The position numbers were made by a program, and so were the translations under genes. DNA of 64,000 nt from Massilia sp. Leaf139 (GTDB lineage: Bacteria > Pseudomonadota > Gammaproteobacteria > Burkholderiales > Burkholderiaceae_D): NCBI RefSeq assembly GCF_001424165.1, contig NZ_LMOJ01000001.1, positions 771,194 to 835,193 of the forward strand, read 5' to 3'. The notes beneath the pieces are model-generated. The model had not been told where the DNA came from. It was given only the letters and a program-made list of their open reading frames with translations, and ran no database searches. Within the stretch, counting starts at the first letter, position 1. Every line of letters starts with the position of its first letter. Positions 1-8,435 of this stretch are shown piece by piece.

Positions 1-82
1 GGCGGCGCACGGCGCGGGCGGCGGCTTCGAGGATGCGCTGGTGCGACTGTTCGCGGCGGCTGCTCTTGGTATCGGCGTTCAT
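1..82 (-). CDS. TetR-family transcriptional regulator, N-terminal fragment (runs off the window)
   Basis: The minus strand opens with ATG at 82 and reads MNADTKSSRREQSHQRILEA before leaving the window. The pattern of basic residues followed by QRILEAAARAVRR is typical of helix 1 of a TetR DNA-binding domain. Only 27 codons are visible, so the ligand domain and targets are unknown. A palindromic site lies directly upstream at 99-130, which fits autoregulation or control of the divergent DUF5694 gene. The family call rests on this short stretch only. Confidence 0.6.
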   Translation of the reverse strand, partial: MNADTKSSRREQSHQRILEAAARAVRR

Positions 83-98
83 GATGAGGGACAGACAG

Positions 99-130
99 AT
101 ATGATGGCTCTCATATTATGACCATCATAT
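99..130. promoter_or_regulatory. Palindromic operator candidate between TetR gene and DUF5694 gene
   Basis: ATATGATGG (99-107) is exactly repeated in inverted orientation as CCATCATAT (122-130). A third half-site, TCATAT (111-116), pairs with ATATGA at 99-104. The site is AT-rich in a GC-rich context and starts 17 bases upstream of the TetR start codon, as expected of an autoregulatory operator. Confidence 0.55.
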
Positions 131-253
131 TTCCGAGTCAAGCGCTTTCTTTTACATTGCAGTGCGCCATTCCCACCGCCTGTCGGGTCAGCCTTGCCGC
201 TGCGGCTTGCCTTATTTACATTCTTCCTTTCGATCACGGTCTGGAGGAACCCG

Positions 254-1321
254 ATGGAGAAGCGCCGTCTGAAGAATCGTCTCGCCGCAGCCTGCCTGCT
301 TGCCCTCATGCTGCCCGCGGCGGCCCGGGCCCAGGCCGACTTGACGGCGTTTGATCGCGACATGGCCGGCCCGCGCGCCCAGGTGCTGGTGCTCGGTACG
401 GTTCACCTGCGCGGCATGCCGGCCGGCTTCGACCCCGCCGCGCTCGACCCGCTGCTCGAACGGCTGGCGGCCTTCAAGCCCGAGATCGTCACCATTGAAA
501 CCGAGAACGGGGAGGAATGCGACCTGGCCGCGCGCCATGCCGCGAAGTACGGCGCCGACTATTGCGCCTCGACGGCGGCCGCGCGCGCCGCCACCGGGCT
601 CGATGCACCGGCCGCGCTGGCCGAGGTGAGTCAGCTGCTCAAAAGCTGGCCGGCGCAGCCGACGCCGGGGCAGCGCCGACGCCTGGCGGCGCTGTTCCTG
701 GCCTCCTACGACCGCGCCTCGGCCTATGTACAGTGGCTGCAGCTGCCATCAAACGAGCGCCGCGCCGGCGACGGATTGGACGCCGCCCTGGTCGAACAGC
801 TCGGCAAGCTCGCAGGGCGCAAGGACGAAAGCTTCATGATCGCCGCCCGCCTGGCCGCGCGCCTCGGTTTGACGCGCGTGCACGCGGTCGACAACCACAC
901 GGGCGACCAGATCGACGTCGCCGACAAGAAGGCCTTCCTGCAATCGGTCGAAGCGGCATGGGCGGCGGGCGGCGCGGCCCTGAAGGCGCGCCAGCAGGGC
1001 GAGGAAGCGCTCATGCGCGCGCCCGACCTGCTGCCGCTCTACCGCGCCGTCAACGACCCGGAAGGCCTGCGCATCCTGGCCGAGGCCAACGTCGTGCCGG
1101 CCATGCGTGCGCAATCGAAGGAAGGCTATCCGCAGATGTGGGTGGCCGGCTGGGAGATCCGCAACCTGCGCATGGTCGCCAACATCCGCGAGACCTTCCG
1201 CGAACGGCCGGGCGCACGCGTGCTCACCATCGTCGGCGCTTCGCACAAGCCCTGGTTCGACAGCTGGCTGGGGCAGTTGCAGGGTGTCGATGTCGTCGAT
1301 GCGGCGGCGCTGCTGAAGTAG
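254..1321 (+). CDS. Secreted DUF5694 family protein
   Basis: The product is 355 aa. The ATG at 254 is preceded by GGAGG at 243-247 and begins a clear signal peptide (MEKRRLKNRL, a hydrophobic LAAACLLALML stretch, then AAARAQA), so the mature protein is exported. The body opens with VLVLGTVHLRG, followed by IVTIETENG, a late RNLRMVANI stretch and a terminal GASHK. This spacing recalls the TraB/TIKI-like fold, where such GxxH, Glu, RN and GxxH elements form the active site. DUF5694 is the best family assignment; no function is established and catalysis is inference. The gene stands alone, 10 bases from the convergent acetyltransferase gene. Confidence 0.8.
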   Translation: MEKRRLKNRLAAACLLALMLPAAARAQADLTAFDRDMAGPRAQVLVLGTVHLRGMPAGFDPAALDPLLERLAAFKPEIVTIETENGEECDLAARHAAKYGADYCASTAAARAATGLDAPAALAEVSQLLKSWPAQPTPGQRRRLAALFLASYDRASAYVQWLQLPSNERRAGDGLDAALVEQLGKLAGRKDESFMIAARLAARLGLTRVHAVDNHTGDQIDVADKKAFLQSVEAAWAAGGAALKARQQGEEALMRAPDLLPLYRAVNDPEGLRILAEANVVPAMRAQSKEGYPQMWVAGWEIRNLRMVANIRETFRERPGARVLTIVGASHKPWFDSWLGQLQGVDVVDAAALLK

Positions 1322-1331
1322 CGCCGCGGCT

Positions 1332-1976
1332 CTATGCGTTTTCCATGAACCCGGTCAGCTCGGCCGCGATCTGCTGGGCCAGCTGGTGGATGTGGAAGCC
1401 GTCGACGAAGCCGTGGTGGGCCTGTACCGAGAACGGCAGCAGCAGGCGGCCGGGCGGGCCGTCCCTGAAGCGGCCCCAGGCCAGCGAGGGGATGTCGGGC
1501 GCGCCGAGCGCCGCCGCCGGGTGCTGGATGGACGTGAAGTCGAGCCAGGGAATGCAGGTGATGAAGACCTGATCCTTGCACTGGCGCGGCGAGAGGGCGG
1601 CGTACGCGTTGTTCAGTTCCGTCATGGCGCAGGCCTGGTCGCGCGCCGCAATCCCGCGCGCGACGAATTCGCGCAGGTCGTCGCTCCAGTCGAACAGGGC
1701 GAAGTTCAGGTCATTGTGTTGGTTGACGACCGTGAACGAGGGCATCAGGCGGTCGATCGCGATGACCTCGCCCTCGAAGACGCGGTAGCGGAAGTTCTCG
1801 ATCTTCAGCACGGCGCGCAGCACCGCGCACAGCAGCACGTGGAAAGGCGGCAGGCCATGCTCCTTGCACCAGGGCCGGTAGTCGGGCAGATCGAGGGTGA
1901 AGCAGAGATTGACCGCGGGGCTGTCCATGCGGTCGAAGAGCTCGAAGCGGTCGCGCCGGTGTTCGAAGTTTTGCAT
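1332..1976 (-). CDS. Chloramphenicol acetyltransferase-like (type A CAT fold) protein
   Basis: From ATG 1976 the product is 214 aa, the normal length of a CAT monomer. It shows the family landmarks: N-terminal RRDRFELFDRM, central TVVNQHNDLNF, and the catalytic HHGFVDG near the C-terminus, whose first His is the general base. Such enzymes transfer acetyl from acetyl-CoA to chloramphenicol, but many chromosomal homologues have unproven substrates. An in-frame GTG at 2069 would add 31 residues. Neither start has a good ribosome-binding site, so the N-terminus is uncertain. It lies downstream of the 3-hydroxybutyrate dehydrogenase gene on the same strand, with a 168-base gap. Base composition matches the neighbours, which argues against recent acquisition. 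Confidence 0.8.
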   Translation of the reverse strand: MQNFEHRRDRFELFDRMDSPAVNLCFTLDLPDYRPWCKEHGLPPFHVLLCAVLRAVLKIENFRYRVFEGEVIAIDRLMPSFTVVNQHNDLNFALFDWSDDLREFVARGIAARDQACAMTELNNAYAALSPRQCKDQVFITCIPWLDFTSIQHPAAALGAPDIPSLAWGRFRDGPPGRLLLPFSVQAHHGFVDGFHIHQLAQQIAAELTGFMENA

Positions 1977-2144
1977 GCGGTTGGAACCGTTGAAACGGAG
2001 GAGGGAAGAGGTGGCGTAACGTACGGGGTCATCGGGGCCAATGGCCTCGGTGACCGGTTCACTGGGCACCCGTGCCCAGGCGGGATCACCGGTCGTTCAG
2101 CGGCGCCCCACATGAAGCGGCGCCGCGTCCGACCGGATCCGCCC

Positions 2145-2939
2145 TTACTGCGCCGCCCAACCCCCATCCATGTTCCACGCCACGCCGCGCACCTGCGCCC
2201 CGGCCGGCGAGCAGAAGAACACCGCCAGCGCGCCCAGTTCGTCCGGCGTCACGAATTCGCCCGACGGCTGCTTTTCCGCCAGCAGGGCGCGGCGCGCCTC
2301 GTCGTTCGACAGGCTCTCGCGCGCGGCGCGGTCGTCGACCTGCTTCTGCACCAGCGGGGTCAGCACCCAGCCCGGGCAGATCGCGTTGCAGGTGACGCCC
2401 GTCTGCGCCGTCTCCAGCGCCGTGACCTTGGTGAAGCCGACCAGCCCGTGCTTGGCCGCGACATAGGCCGACTTCTGGCTTGAACCCACCAGGCCGTGCA
2501 CCGAGGCCAGGTTGATGATGCGGCCCCAGTTTTTCGCCTTCATGCCGGGCAGGGCCAGGCGCGTGGTGTGGAAGGCCGAGGTCAGGTTGATGGCGATGAT
2601 CGCATCCCATTTCTCGACAGGGAAATCCTCGACGGCGGCCACATGCTGGATGCCGGCGTTGTTGACCAGGATGTCGACGCCGCCGAACTTTTCCTGGGCG
2701 AAGGACATCATCGCCTCGATCTGCTCGGGCTTGGACATGTCGGCATTGTGGTAGGCCGTCTGCACCCCGAACTCCTGCCCGATGTCGGTGTAGAGCTTCT
2801 CGATCTGCTGGGCGTCGCCGAAGCCGTTGAAGACCAGGTTGGCGCCCTGTTCTGCCAGTGCGCGTGCGATGCCGAGGCCGATGCCCGAGGTCGAGCCGGT
2901 GACGAGTGCAGTTTTACCACTGAGCATACTGGATTTCAT
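2145..2939 (-). CDS. bdhA: 3-hydroxybutyrate dehydrogenase (SDR family)
   Basis: This 264-aa classical short-chain dehydrogenase interconverts 3-hydroxybutyrate and acetoacetate with NAD, the first step in using polyhydroxybutyrate breakdown product. The cofactor motif TGSTSGIG (about residues 15-22), the NNAGIQH structural motif, the catalytic Ser in INLASVHGLVGS and the YVAAK Tyr/Lys pair are all visible. The segments GIQHVAAVEDFP and KSAYVAAKHGLVGFTKV are characteristic of the bacterial 3-hydroxybutyrate dehydrogenase subgroup. Start ATG 2939 matches the normal length. It is divergent from the hydrolase gene at 3106. Polyhydroxybutyrate metabolism is usual in this bacterial group. Confidence 0.9.
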   Translation of the reverse strand: MKSSMLSGKTALVTGSTSGIGLGIARALAEQGANLVFNGFGDAQQIEKLYTDIGQEFGVQTAYHNADMSKPEQIEAMMSFAQEKFGGVDILVNNAGIQHVAAVEDFPVEKWDAIIAINLTSAFHTTRLALPGMKAKNWGRIINLASVHGLVGSSQKSAYVAAKHGLVGFTKVTALETAQTGVTCNAICPGWVLTPLVQKQVDDRAARESLSNDEARRALLAEKQPSGEFVTPDELGALAVFFCSPAGAQVRGVAWNMDGGWAAQ

Positions 2940-3032
2940 TGGTTCCTCTGAAGGGTAGGTGAGCGGGGTTCTTGCACGGAATTGGTAGAATTCTAATCGC
3001 TCGGGCGGTTAAAATGTGAGGCTGGGCTGAAT

Positions 3033-3069
3033 GAGCTGTCAATTCGGCTGCCAATCGAGCTGTCAATTC
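3033..3069. repeat. 13-base direct repeat in the bdhA/hydrolase intergenic region
   Basis: GAGCTGTCAATTC occurs at 3033-3045 and again at 3057-3069, a 24-base period (a little over two helical turns), with a related CTGCCAAT between the copies. It sits in the divergent intergenic region, 37 bases before the hydrolase start, where a tandem activator or repressor site could act. No protein can be assigned. Confidence 0.4.
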
Positions 3070-3105
3070 AACGTACCAATCTTGTCTTCCGGAGCCGGAG
3101 TCGCC

Positions 3106-3996
3106 ATGAGCGAAGCGAACATCAACCCGCGCATCAACAGCGTGCAGTGCAGCTCCCCCGCCGGCCTGCACCGGATTGCCTACAAGGAGTGGGGCGACCC
3201 GGCCAATCCGCGCGTGCTGGTGTGCGTGCACGGCGTCACGCGCGTGGCCGACGACTTCGATGCGCTGGCGCGCGCCCTGTGCGATACCTACCGCGTGGTC
3301 TGTCCCGACGTGGCCGGGCGCGGGCGCTCGGATCGCCTGCGCGACCCGCAGCTGTACGCGCTGCCGCAGTACGTGGCCGACATGGTGACCCTGATCGCCC
3401 GCGTGACCGCCAATGGCGACGGCAGCGTGCACTGGTTCGGCACCTCGATGGGCGGCCTGATCGGCATGGTGCTGGCCTCGCTGGAAGGCACGCCGGTCAA
3501 GCGCCTGCTGCTCAACGATATCGGCCCGGCCCTCGACGGCGCTGCGCTCAACCGCATCGCCGACTACATCGGCCAGGATCTGCGCTTCCCCGATTTCGAG
3601 AGCGGGGCGCGCTTCGTGCGCGAGGTCTCGGCTTCGTTCGGGCCGCACACCGACGAACAGTGGCACAAGCTGGCGAGCGATGTGCTGCGCCAGGAAGCCA
3701 ACGGCGAATGGGTGCGCCACTACGACCTGGCGCTGGCCCAGCCCTTCAAGGCGATGGGCGTGGAGCGCGCCAGACAGGACGAGGCGGTGCTCTGGCGCGC
3801 CTGGGATGCGATCGCCTGCCCGACCCTGCTGGTGCGCGGCGAATTGTCCGACCTGCTCTCGCACGAAACGGCGCAACTGATGACGACGCGCGGGCCGAAA
3901 CCGCGCCTGGTGGAGATCCCCGGCGTCGGCCATGCACCGACCTTCGTCCAGCCCGAGCAGGTCGCAATCGCACGCGAATTTTTAACGGGCGCCTGA
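3106..3996 (+). CDS. Alpha/beta hydrolase
   Basis: The ATG at 3106 follows a GGAG-containing stretch (3091-3100) and gives 296 aa without signal peptide, so it is probably cytoplasmic. The fold landmarks are in order: oxyanion region VCVHGVTR, nucleophile elbow GTSMGG (Ser about residue 111), acid in RGELSDLL and catalytic His in GVGHAPTF near the C-terminus. The substrate cannot be read from sequence; ester or C-C hydrolysis of a small molecule is possible. The RidA-type gene follows 38 bases downstream on the same strand. Together with bdhA the context suggests acyl or keto-acid metabolism, but this is a weak inference. Confidence 0.85.
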   Translation: MSEANINPRINSVQCSSPAGLHRIAYKEWGDPANPRVLVCVHGVTRVADDFDALARALCDTYRVVCPDVAGRGRSDRLRDPQLYALPQYVADMVTLIARVTANGDGSVHWFGTSMGGLIGMVLASLEGTPVKRLLLNDIGPALDGAALNRIADYIGQDLRFPDFESGARFVREVSASFGPHTDEQWHKLASDVLRQEANGEWVRHYDLALAQPFKAMGVERARQDEAVLWRAWDAIACPTLLVRGELSDLLSHETAQLMTTRGPKPRLVEIPGVGHAPTFVQPEQVAIAREFLTGA

Positions 3997-4034
3997 GCCC
4001 CATACGAAAACACGACGAAAACACGAAAGAGAAC

Positions 4035-4385
4035 ATGGAAATCAAACGACTTCACGTAGGCAAGCGCCTGTCCGAAACCGCCATCCACAACGGCACCGTT
4101 TACCTGGCCGGCCAGATCGCCGAAGACACGACGCAGGATATCGAAGGCCAGACGCGCGAGGTGCTGGGCCACGTCGACCGCCTGCTGCAGGAAGCCGGCA
4201 GCGACAAGACCTGCATCCTCATGTGCCAGATCTACATCGCCGACATGGCCCATTTCGCCGGCATGAACGCCGTCTATGACGAATGGGTGGCCGCTGGCCA
4301 CACGCCGCCGCGCGCGACCGTCGAAGCGAAGCTTGCCAATCCGGCCTGCCTGGTGGAGATCGTCGTCACCGCCGCCCTGCGCTGA
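4035..4385 (+). CDS. RidA/YjgF family enamine/imine deaminase-like protein
   Basis: The product is 116 aa. RidA proteins hydrolyse reactive 2-aminoacrylate-type enamines/imines released by PLP enzymes. The YjgF fold is indicated by YLAGQIAED, the QTREVLGHVDRLLQEAGSD helix, and the C-terminal ARATVEAKLANPACLVEIVVTA region. The Arg in PPRATVEA is at the position of the conserved carboxylate-binding Arg of active RidA proteins. The N-terminus (MEIKRLHVGKRLSETAIHNG) resembles a non-RidA1 subfamily. ATG 4035 follows an AAAGAGAA purine stretch. It lies between the hydrolase and relA on the same strand, with 13 bases to relA, so cotranscription is likely. Confidence 0.85.
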   Translation: MEIKRLHVGKRLSETAIHNGTVYLAGQIAEDTTQDIEGQTREVLGHVDRLLQEAGSDKTCILMCQIYIADMAHFAGMNAVYDEWVAAGHTPPRATVEAKLANPACLVEIVVTAALR

Positions 4386-4398
4386 GCAGTTTTACCCG

Positions 4399-6636
4399 AT
4401 GGTTTCCACCGCCGCGCTCGGCGACGCCACCACTCAGCTGATCCACGGTCTCAGTCCCGAGGAATGCGTGCGCGTGCAGCACGCGCTCGACTATGCCGCC
4501 GCGGCCTATGGCGAGCGCGCCTGCTCGTCCGGCCAGAACGCCTTCGAGTTTTCGCTCGGCGTGGCCGGCACGCTGGCCTACCTGCGCAGCGATGTCGAGA
4601 CGCGCATCGCCGGCCTGCTGTTCGAACTCGTCATCGTCGAGCCGGCGCTGGTGGAAACGCTGGAGCAGCTGTTCGGGCCCGAGGTGGCCAGCCTGGTGCG
4701 CGGCGTGCAGCAGCTGATCCGGCTGCGCGACCTGACCGTCGGCCAGCAGACCGTCGGACGCGGCAAGGGCGCGGCCCAGCAGGCCGTGGCCCAGGTCGAG
4801 ACCCTGCGCAAGATGCTGCTCGCGATGGCGACCGACATGCGCGTGGTGCTGATCCGCCTGGCCTCCTGCGTGACGACGCTGCGCTGGTTCGCCGAGCAGA
4901 AGCGCTTCGACGAGCTGACCCGCGACTATGGGCGCGAGGTGATGGACTTGTATGCGCCGCTGGCCAACCGGCTCGGCATCTGGCAGCTCAAATGGGAGCT
5001 GGAAGATCTGGCCTTCCGCTTCCTCGAGCCCGAAACCTACAAGCGCATCGCCAAGATGCTCGAGGAAAAGCGCATGGCGCGCGAGGGCTTCGTCGCCTCC
5101 TCGATCGAGCGCCTGCAGCGTGAATTGCATGCGGCGGGCATCAAGGCCGAGGTGAGCGGACGCCCGAAACACATCTACAGCATCTACAACAAGATGCGCG
5201 GCAAGGATCTGGATTTTTCCTCGCTCTACGACGTGCGCGCCTTCCGCGTGATCGTAGGGGACGAGAAGACCTGCTACACGGTGCTGGGCCTGGTGCACAA
5301 CATCTGGACGCCGATCCCGGCCGAGTTCGACGACTACATCGCGCGCCCCAAGGCGAACGGCTACCGCTCGCTGCACACGGTCGTCACGGCCGAGGACGGG
5401 CGCCCGCTCGAAGTGCAGGTGCGCACGCAAGAGATGCACAACTTCGCCGAGTACGGCGTGGCAGCGCACTGGCGCTACAAGGAGGAGGGCGGCTCCAACT
5501 TCAAGAGCCAGAAGTACGACGAGAAGATCGCCTGGCTGCGCCAGCTGCTGGCCTGGAAGAGCGACGTCACCGATTCGGTGGCGGGTGAGGAAGACCAGAA
5601 GGAATGGGTCGAGAAGCTGAAAGCCACCACGCTCGACGACCGCATTTTCGTCCTCACGCCGCAGGCGCGCGTGCTGGAACTGCCCGTGGGCGCGACGCCG
5701 ATCGACTTCGCCTACCACCTGCACAGCGAAGTCGGCCACCGCTGCCGCGGCGCCAAGATCGACGGCGCCATGGTGCCGCTGAATACGCCGCTCAAGAATG
5801 GCCAGACCTGCGAGATCATCACGGCGAAAGGCCCGGCCGGCAGCCAGGGGCCGTCGCGCGACTGGCTCAGCCCGGGCTACACGGTCAGCAGCCGTACACG
5901 TTCCAAGATCCGGGCGTGGTTCCATGCGCAGGAGCTGGCCGAGACGCTGGCTTCCGGGCGGGCGCTGGTCGAAAAATCGCTGCAACGCGAGGGCAAGACC
6001 GCGGTCAACCTGGAAGCGCTGGCCCATAAACTGGGCTTCGCCAAGGTCGACGACCTGTTCGTCGCCGTCGGCAAGGAGAAGTTCAGCCTGCGCCATGTGG
6101 AGGCGGCGCTGCACGAGACGGTGGAAGCGCCGCCGCCGGACGATGCGGCTGTCGTCAACAAGAGCCGCGCCTCGAGCGTGGAGCAGGGCGCCAAGTCCGG
6201 CGTGCTGGTGGTCGGCACCGAGGGCCTGATGACGATGCTGGCCAAGTGCTGCAAGCCGGCGCCGCCCGATCCGATCGTCGGCTTCGTCACGCGCGGCAAG
6301 GGCGTCTCGATCCACCGGCTCTCGTGCAAGAACTTCGCCGAGATGCGCAGCAAGGCGCCCGAGCGCGTGATCCAGACCGAGTGGGGCCGCGGCGTGCTCG
6401 ATACGGTGTACCCGGTCGACATCTTCATCCTCGCGGTGGATCGCCAGGGTCTGCTGCGCGATATTTCGGATGCCTTCCTGCGCGAGAAGATCAACGTCAC
6501 CGGCGTGAATACGCAAACGACCAAGGGACAGGCGCGCATGGTGTTCACGGCGGAGATCGGGGCGACGGCGCAGCTGCAGAAGGCCTTGAGCGCGATCGCC
6601 GAAGTCAGCGGCGTGCAGGAGGCGCGCAGGTCGTAA
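4399..6636 (+). CDS. relA: GTP pyrophosphokinase RelA ((p)ppGpp synthetase I)
   Basis: At 745 aa it has the length of E. coli RelA. RelA makes (p)ppGpp on ribosomes carrying uncharged tRNA. The N-terminal hydrolase-like domain lacks the catalytic HD pair: the expected LLHDTVED region reads LLFELVIVE, which marks a monofunctional RelA rather than SpoT. The synthetase domain follows (RPKHIYSIYNKM from about residue 255, then SLYDVRAFRVI and ANGYRSLHT), then a TGS domain (about 413-470, DDRIFVLTP to CEIITAKG) and a C-terminal ACT domain (about 667-743). ATG 4399 is chosen because it gives family length; the ribosome-binding site is weak. Confidence 0.95.
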   Translation: MVSTAALGDATTQLIHGLSPEECVRVQHALDYAAAAYGERACSSGQNAFEFSLGVAGTLAYLRSDVETRIAGLLFELVIVEPALVETLEQLFGPEVASLVRGVQQLIRLRDLTVGQQTVGRGKGAAQQAVAQVETLRKMLLAMATDMRVVLIRLASCVTTLRWFAEQKRFDELTRDYGREVMDLYAPLANRLGIWQLKWELEDLAFRFLEPETYKRIAKMLEEKRMAREGFVASSIERLQRELHAAGIKAEVSGRPKHIYSIYNKMRGKDLDFSSLYDVRAFRVIVGDEKTCYTVLGLVHNIWTPIPAEFDDYIARPKANGYRSLHTVVTAEDGRPLEVQVRTQEMHNFAEYGVAAHWRYKEEGGSNFKSQKYDEKIAWLRQLLAWKSDVTDSVAGEEDQKEWVEKLKATTLDDRIFVLTPQARVLELPVGATPIDFAYHLHSEVGHRCRGAKIDGAMVPLNTPLKNGQTCEIITAKGPAGSQGPSRDWLSPGYTVSSRTRSKIRAWFHAQELAETLASGRALVEKSLQREGKTAVNLEALAHKLGFAKVDDLFVAVGKEKFSLRHVEAALHETVEAPPPDDAAVVNKSRASSVEQGAKSGVLVVGTEGLMTMLAKCCKPAPPDPIVGFVTRGKGVSIHRLSCKNFAEMRSKAPERVIQTEWGRGVLDTVYPVDIFILAVDRQGLLRDISDAFLREKINVTGVNTQTTKGQARMVFTAEIGATAQLQKALSAIAEVSGVQEARRS

Positions 6637-6641
6637 AAATC

Positions 6642-6682
6642 ATGATACGAAAACCCATGCATAATTGCCGAAACCGTATCAT
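6642..6682. repeat. 8-base inverted repeat between relA and the permease gene
   Basis: ATGATACG (6642-6649) and CGTATCAT (6675-6682) are perfect inverted copies flanking 25 bases, the second ending immediately before the permease start codon. It could be an operator or an mRNA hairpin around the start. No T-run follows, so it is not a standard terminator. Confidence 0.35.
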
Positions 6683-7495
6683 ATGACCATGCGCCGCTCC
6701 CTGCACCTCGCCAGCCGCCCCAGCCTCTGGGGCTTCGCCTTCGTGCGCTATCTGCGCAGCTGGTGGTACATGTTCCATCTCGGCGCCGTCGCCGTCGTCA
6801 CCGCGCTCTCGCCCTCGACCTACAACCGCAGCAACCGCCTGACGACGGCGCGCTACATCCACGCCAGCACCTGGCAGGTGCTGCCCTGGTTCACGCTCCT
6901 GTCGGCCCTGATCAGCCTCGTCATCATCCGCATCGTGCTGGTCACCGCCATGAGCTACGGCCTGTCGCGTTATGCGCTGGAGATGGTGGTGCGGGTGCTG
7001 GTGCTGGAACTGATTCCCCTGTCGGCTGCGCTGTTCGCGGCGCTGCGTTCGGGCATGGCCTTTGACGCCACTGCCCTGGGCCTGGCGCGCGCCGGCCTGC
7101 CCACGGCCGAAGTCAATGCCGAAGCCCTGCGCCGCCTGCGGCGCGACCTGGTGCCGCAGCTGTTCGCGAATGCCTTTGCCGTGCTCGGCCTGGCCATGGT
7201 CAGCTCGACCATCGTGCTGCTGCTGGCCTACCTGAACGTGTACGGACTGTCGCCCTGGGGCATGTCCGACTACACGCGCACGGTGGGGCGCGTATTCGAA
7301 CCCGTGGTCGCGATCGGCTTCGTCCTGAAGACCGTGCTGTTCGGCCTCGCGGTGGCCGTGATCCCGACCGCCGCCATCCTCGAACTGCAGCGCTATCCGC
7401 GCCGCCTGGCCTCGAGCGTGCAGCCGGGCGCGCTGCGCCTGCTGTTCGTGCTGCTCCTGATCGAAGGCGCCTCGCTTGCCCTCAAATACATCTGA
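6683..7495 (+). CDS. MlaE-type ABC transporter permease (DUF140)
   Basis: This 270-aa inner-membrane protein has about five to six hydrophobic segments, among them AVAVVTALS, FTLLSALISLVIIRIVLVTA, NAFAVLGLAMVSSTIVLLLAYL and VAIGFVLKTVLFGLAVAVIPTAAI. The LELIPLSAALFAALRSGMAFD segment corresponds to the conserved core of MlaE/YrbE permeases. These permeases work with an MCE protein and an ATPase to move phospholipid between membranes. The start is set at ATG 6683; another ATG lies at 6689 and a TTG at 6665. An MlaD-like gene follows 10 bases later. The N-terminal half is less typical than E. coli MlaE. No ATPase gene is adjacent. Confidence 0.85.
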   Translation: MTMRRSLHLASRPSLWGFAFVRYLRSWWYMFHLGAVAVVTALSPSTYNRSNRLTTARYIHASTWQVLPWFTLLSALISLVIIRIVLVTAMSYGLSRYALEMVVRVLVLELIPLSAALFAALRSGMAFDATALGLARAGLPTAEVNAEALRRLRRDLVPQLFANAFAVLGLAMVSSTIVLLLAYLNVYGLSPWGMSDYTRTVGRVFEPVVAIGFVLKTVLFGLAVAVIPTAAILELQRYPRRLASSVQPGALRLLFVLLLIEGASLALKYI

Positions 7496-7505
7496 CAACT
7501 TGCCC

Positions 7506-8435
7506 ATGATCGAACCCACACCTGACGAGCCAGCCCATGTCGAAACCAAGGCGATGATCCTGCTGGGACTCGTCGCCGCCCTGATCATCGCCTTCGTCCT
7601 GTACGTGATGTACGCGCGCGGCGTGTTCGAGCCGACCCAGAAGTTGGTGCTCACCACCGAAAATTCCGAAGGCGTCATTCCCGGCATGGACATGACCTTC
7701 GCCGGCTTCCCGATCGGGCGCGTGCGCCTGGTCGACCTGGCCAAGGATGGCAAGGTGCAGGTGCTGGTCGACGTCTCGAAGTCCGATGCGAAATGGCTGC
7801 GCGCCTCGTCGGTCTTCACGCTGGAACGCAGCGTGGTGGGCGAGACGCGCCTGCGCGCCTTTACCGGCGTGCTCGACGACGCGCCGCTGCCGGATGGCGC
7901 GGTGCGCCCGATCCTGCGCGGCGACGTGACGGCCGAAATCCCCGGCCTGGTCGCCACCGCCAAGCAGCTGCTGGACAACCTGCAGAACATGACGGCCGAG
8001 GGTTCCAGCATGTCGGGCAGCCTGGAGAACCTGAATACCCTCACTGGGCGCCTGTCGGGTAAGTATGGCTTGCTGAGCGGCGCGCTGGGCGACGAGGAGG
8101 CGAAGAAGTTCGTCGGCACCCTGCAGCGGCTGGACGCGCTGCTGGCCAAGACCGACCAGCGCCTGTACGGCAAGAAGGGCGTGGTCGACGATGCGCAGGC
8201 CGCGGTGGTCGAGCTGCAGGGCGTGCTGCAGGATGCGCGCGGCACGCTCAAGAAAGTCGACGCGGTGCTGGTCGAGGCCCAGGCCGTCGGCGCGAACGCG
8301 CGCGTGGCGACCGAAGACCTGGGCGCCTTGCGCGGTGAGGTCGACGCCAGCCTGCGCAAGGTGAACCGCCTGGTCGACCAGATCAACCGCAAGTGGCCGT
8401 TCGCCGGCAAGAACGAGGAGATCAAGCTGCCATGA
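7506..8435 (+). CDS. MlaD-like MCE domain protein
   Basis: The 309-aa product has one N-terminal membrane segment (MILLGLVAALIIAFVLYVMYARG) followed by an MCE/MlaD domain at about residues 50-135 (KLVLTTENSEGVIPGMDMTFAGFPIGRV and following). The rest is a long helical, probably coiled-coil, tail rich in Leu, Asp and Ala. MCE proteins form hexameric rings that shuttle lipids through the periplasm. The unusual element is the tail, longer than in E. coli MlaD, which may form a tube or contact the downstream lipoprotein. Start ATG 7506 lies 10 bases after the permease stop, and the stop overlaps the next start (ATGA at 8432-8435). Confidence 0.85.
   Translation: MIEPTPDEPAHVETKAMILLGLVAALIIAFVLYVMYARGVFEPTQKLVLTTENSEGVIPGMDMTFAGFPIGRVRLVDLAKDGKVQVLVDVSKSDAKWLRASSVFTLERSVVGETRLRAFTGVLDDAPLPDGAVRPILRGDVTAEIPGLVATAKQLLDNLQNMTAEGSSMSGSLENLNTLTGRLSGKYGLLSGALGDEEAKKFVGTLQRLDALLAKTDQRLYGKKGVVDDAQAAVVELQGVLQDARGTLKKVDAVLVEAQAVGANARVATEDLGALRGEVDASLRKVNRLVDQINRKWPFAGKNEEIKLP

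Noticed and set aside
1386-2483. Plus-strand frame of 365 codons over the acetyltransferase and bdhA genes
   Set aside because: It is opposite two recognisable genes and the translation shows no domain or start signal.
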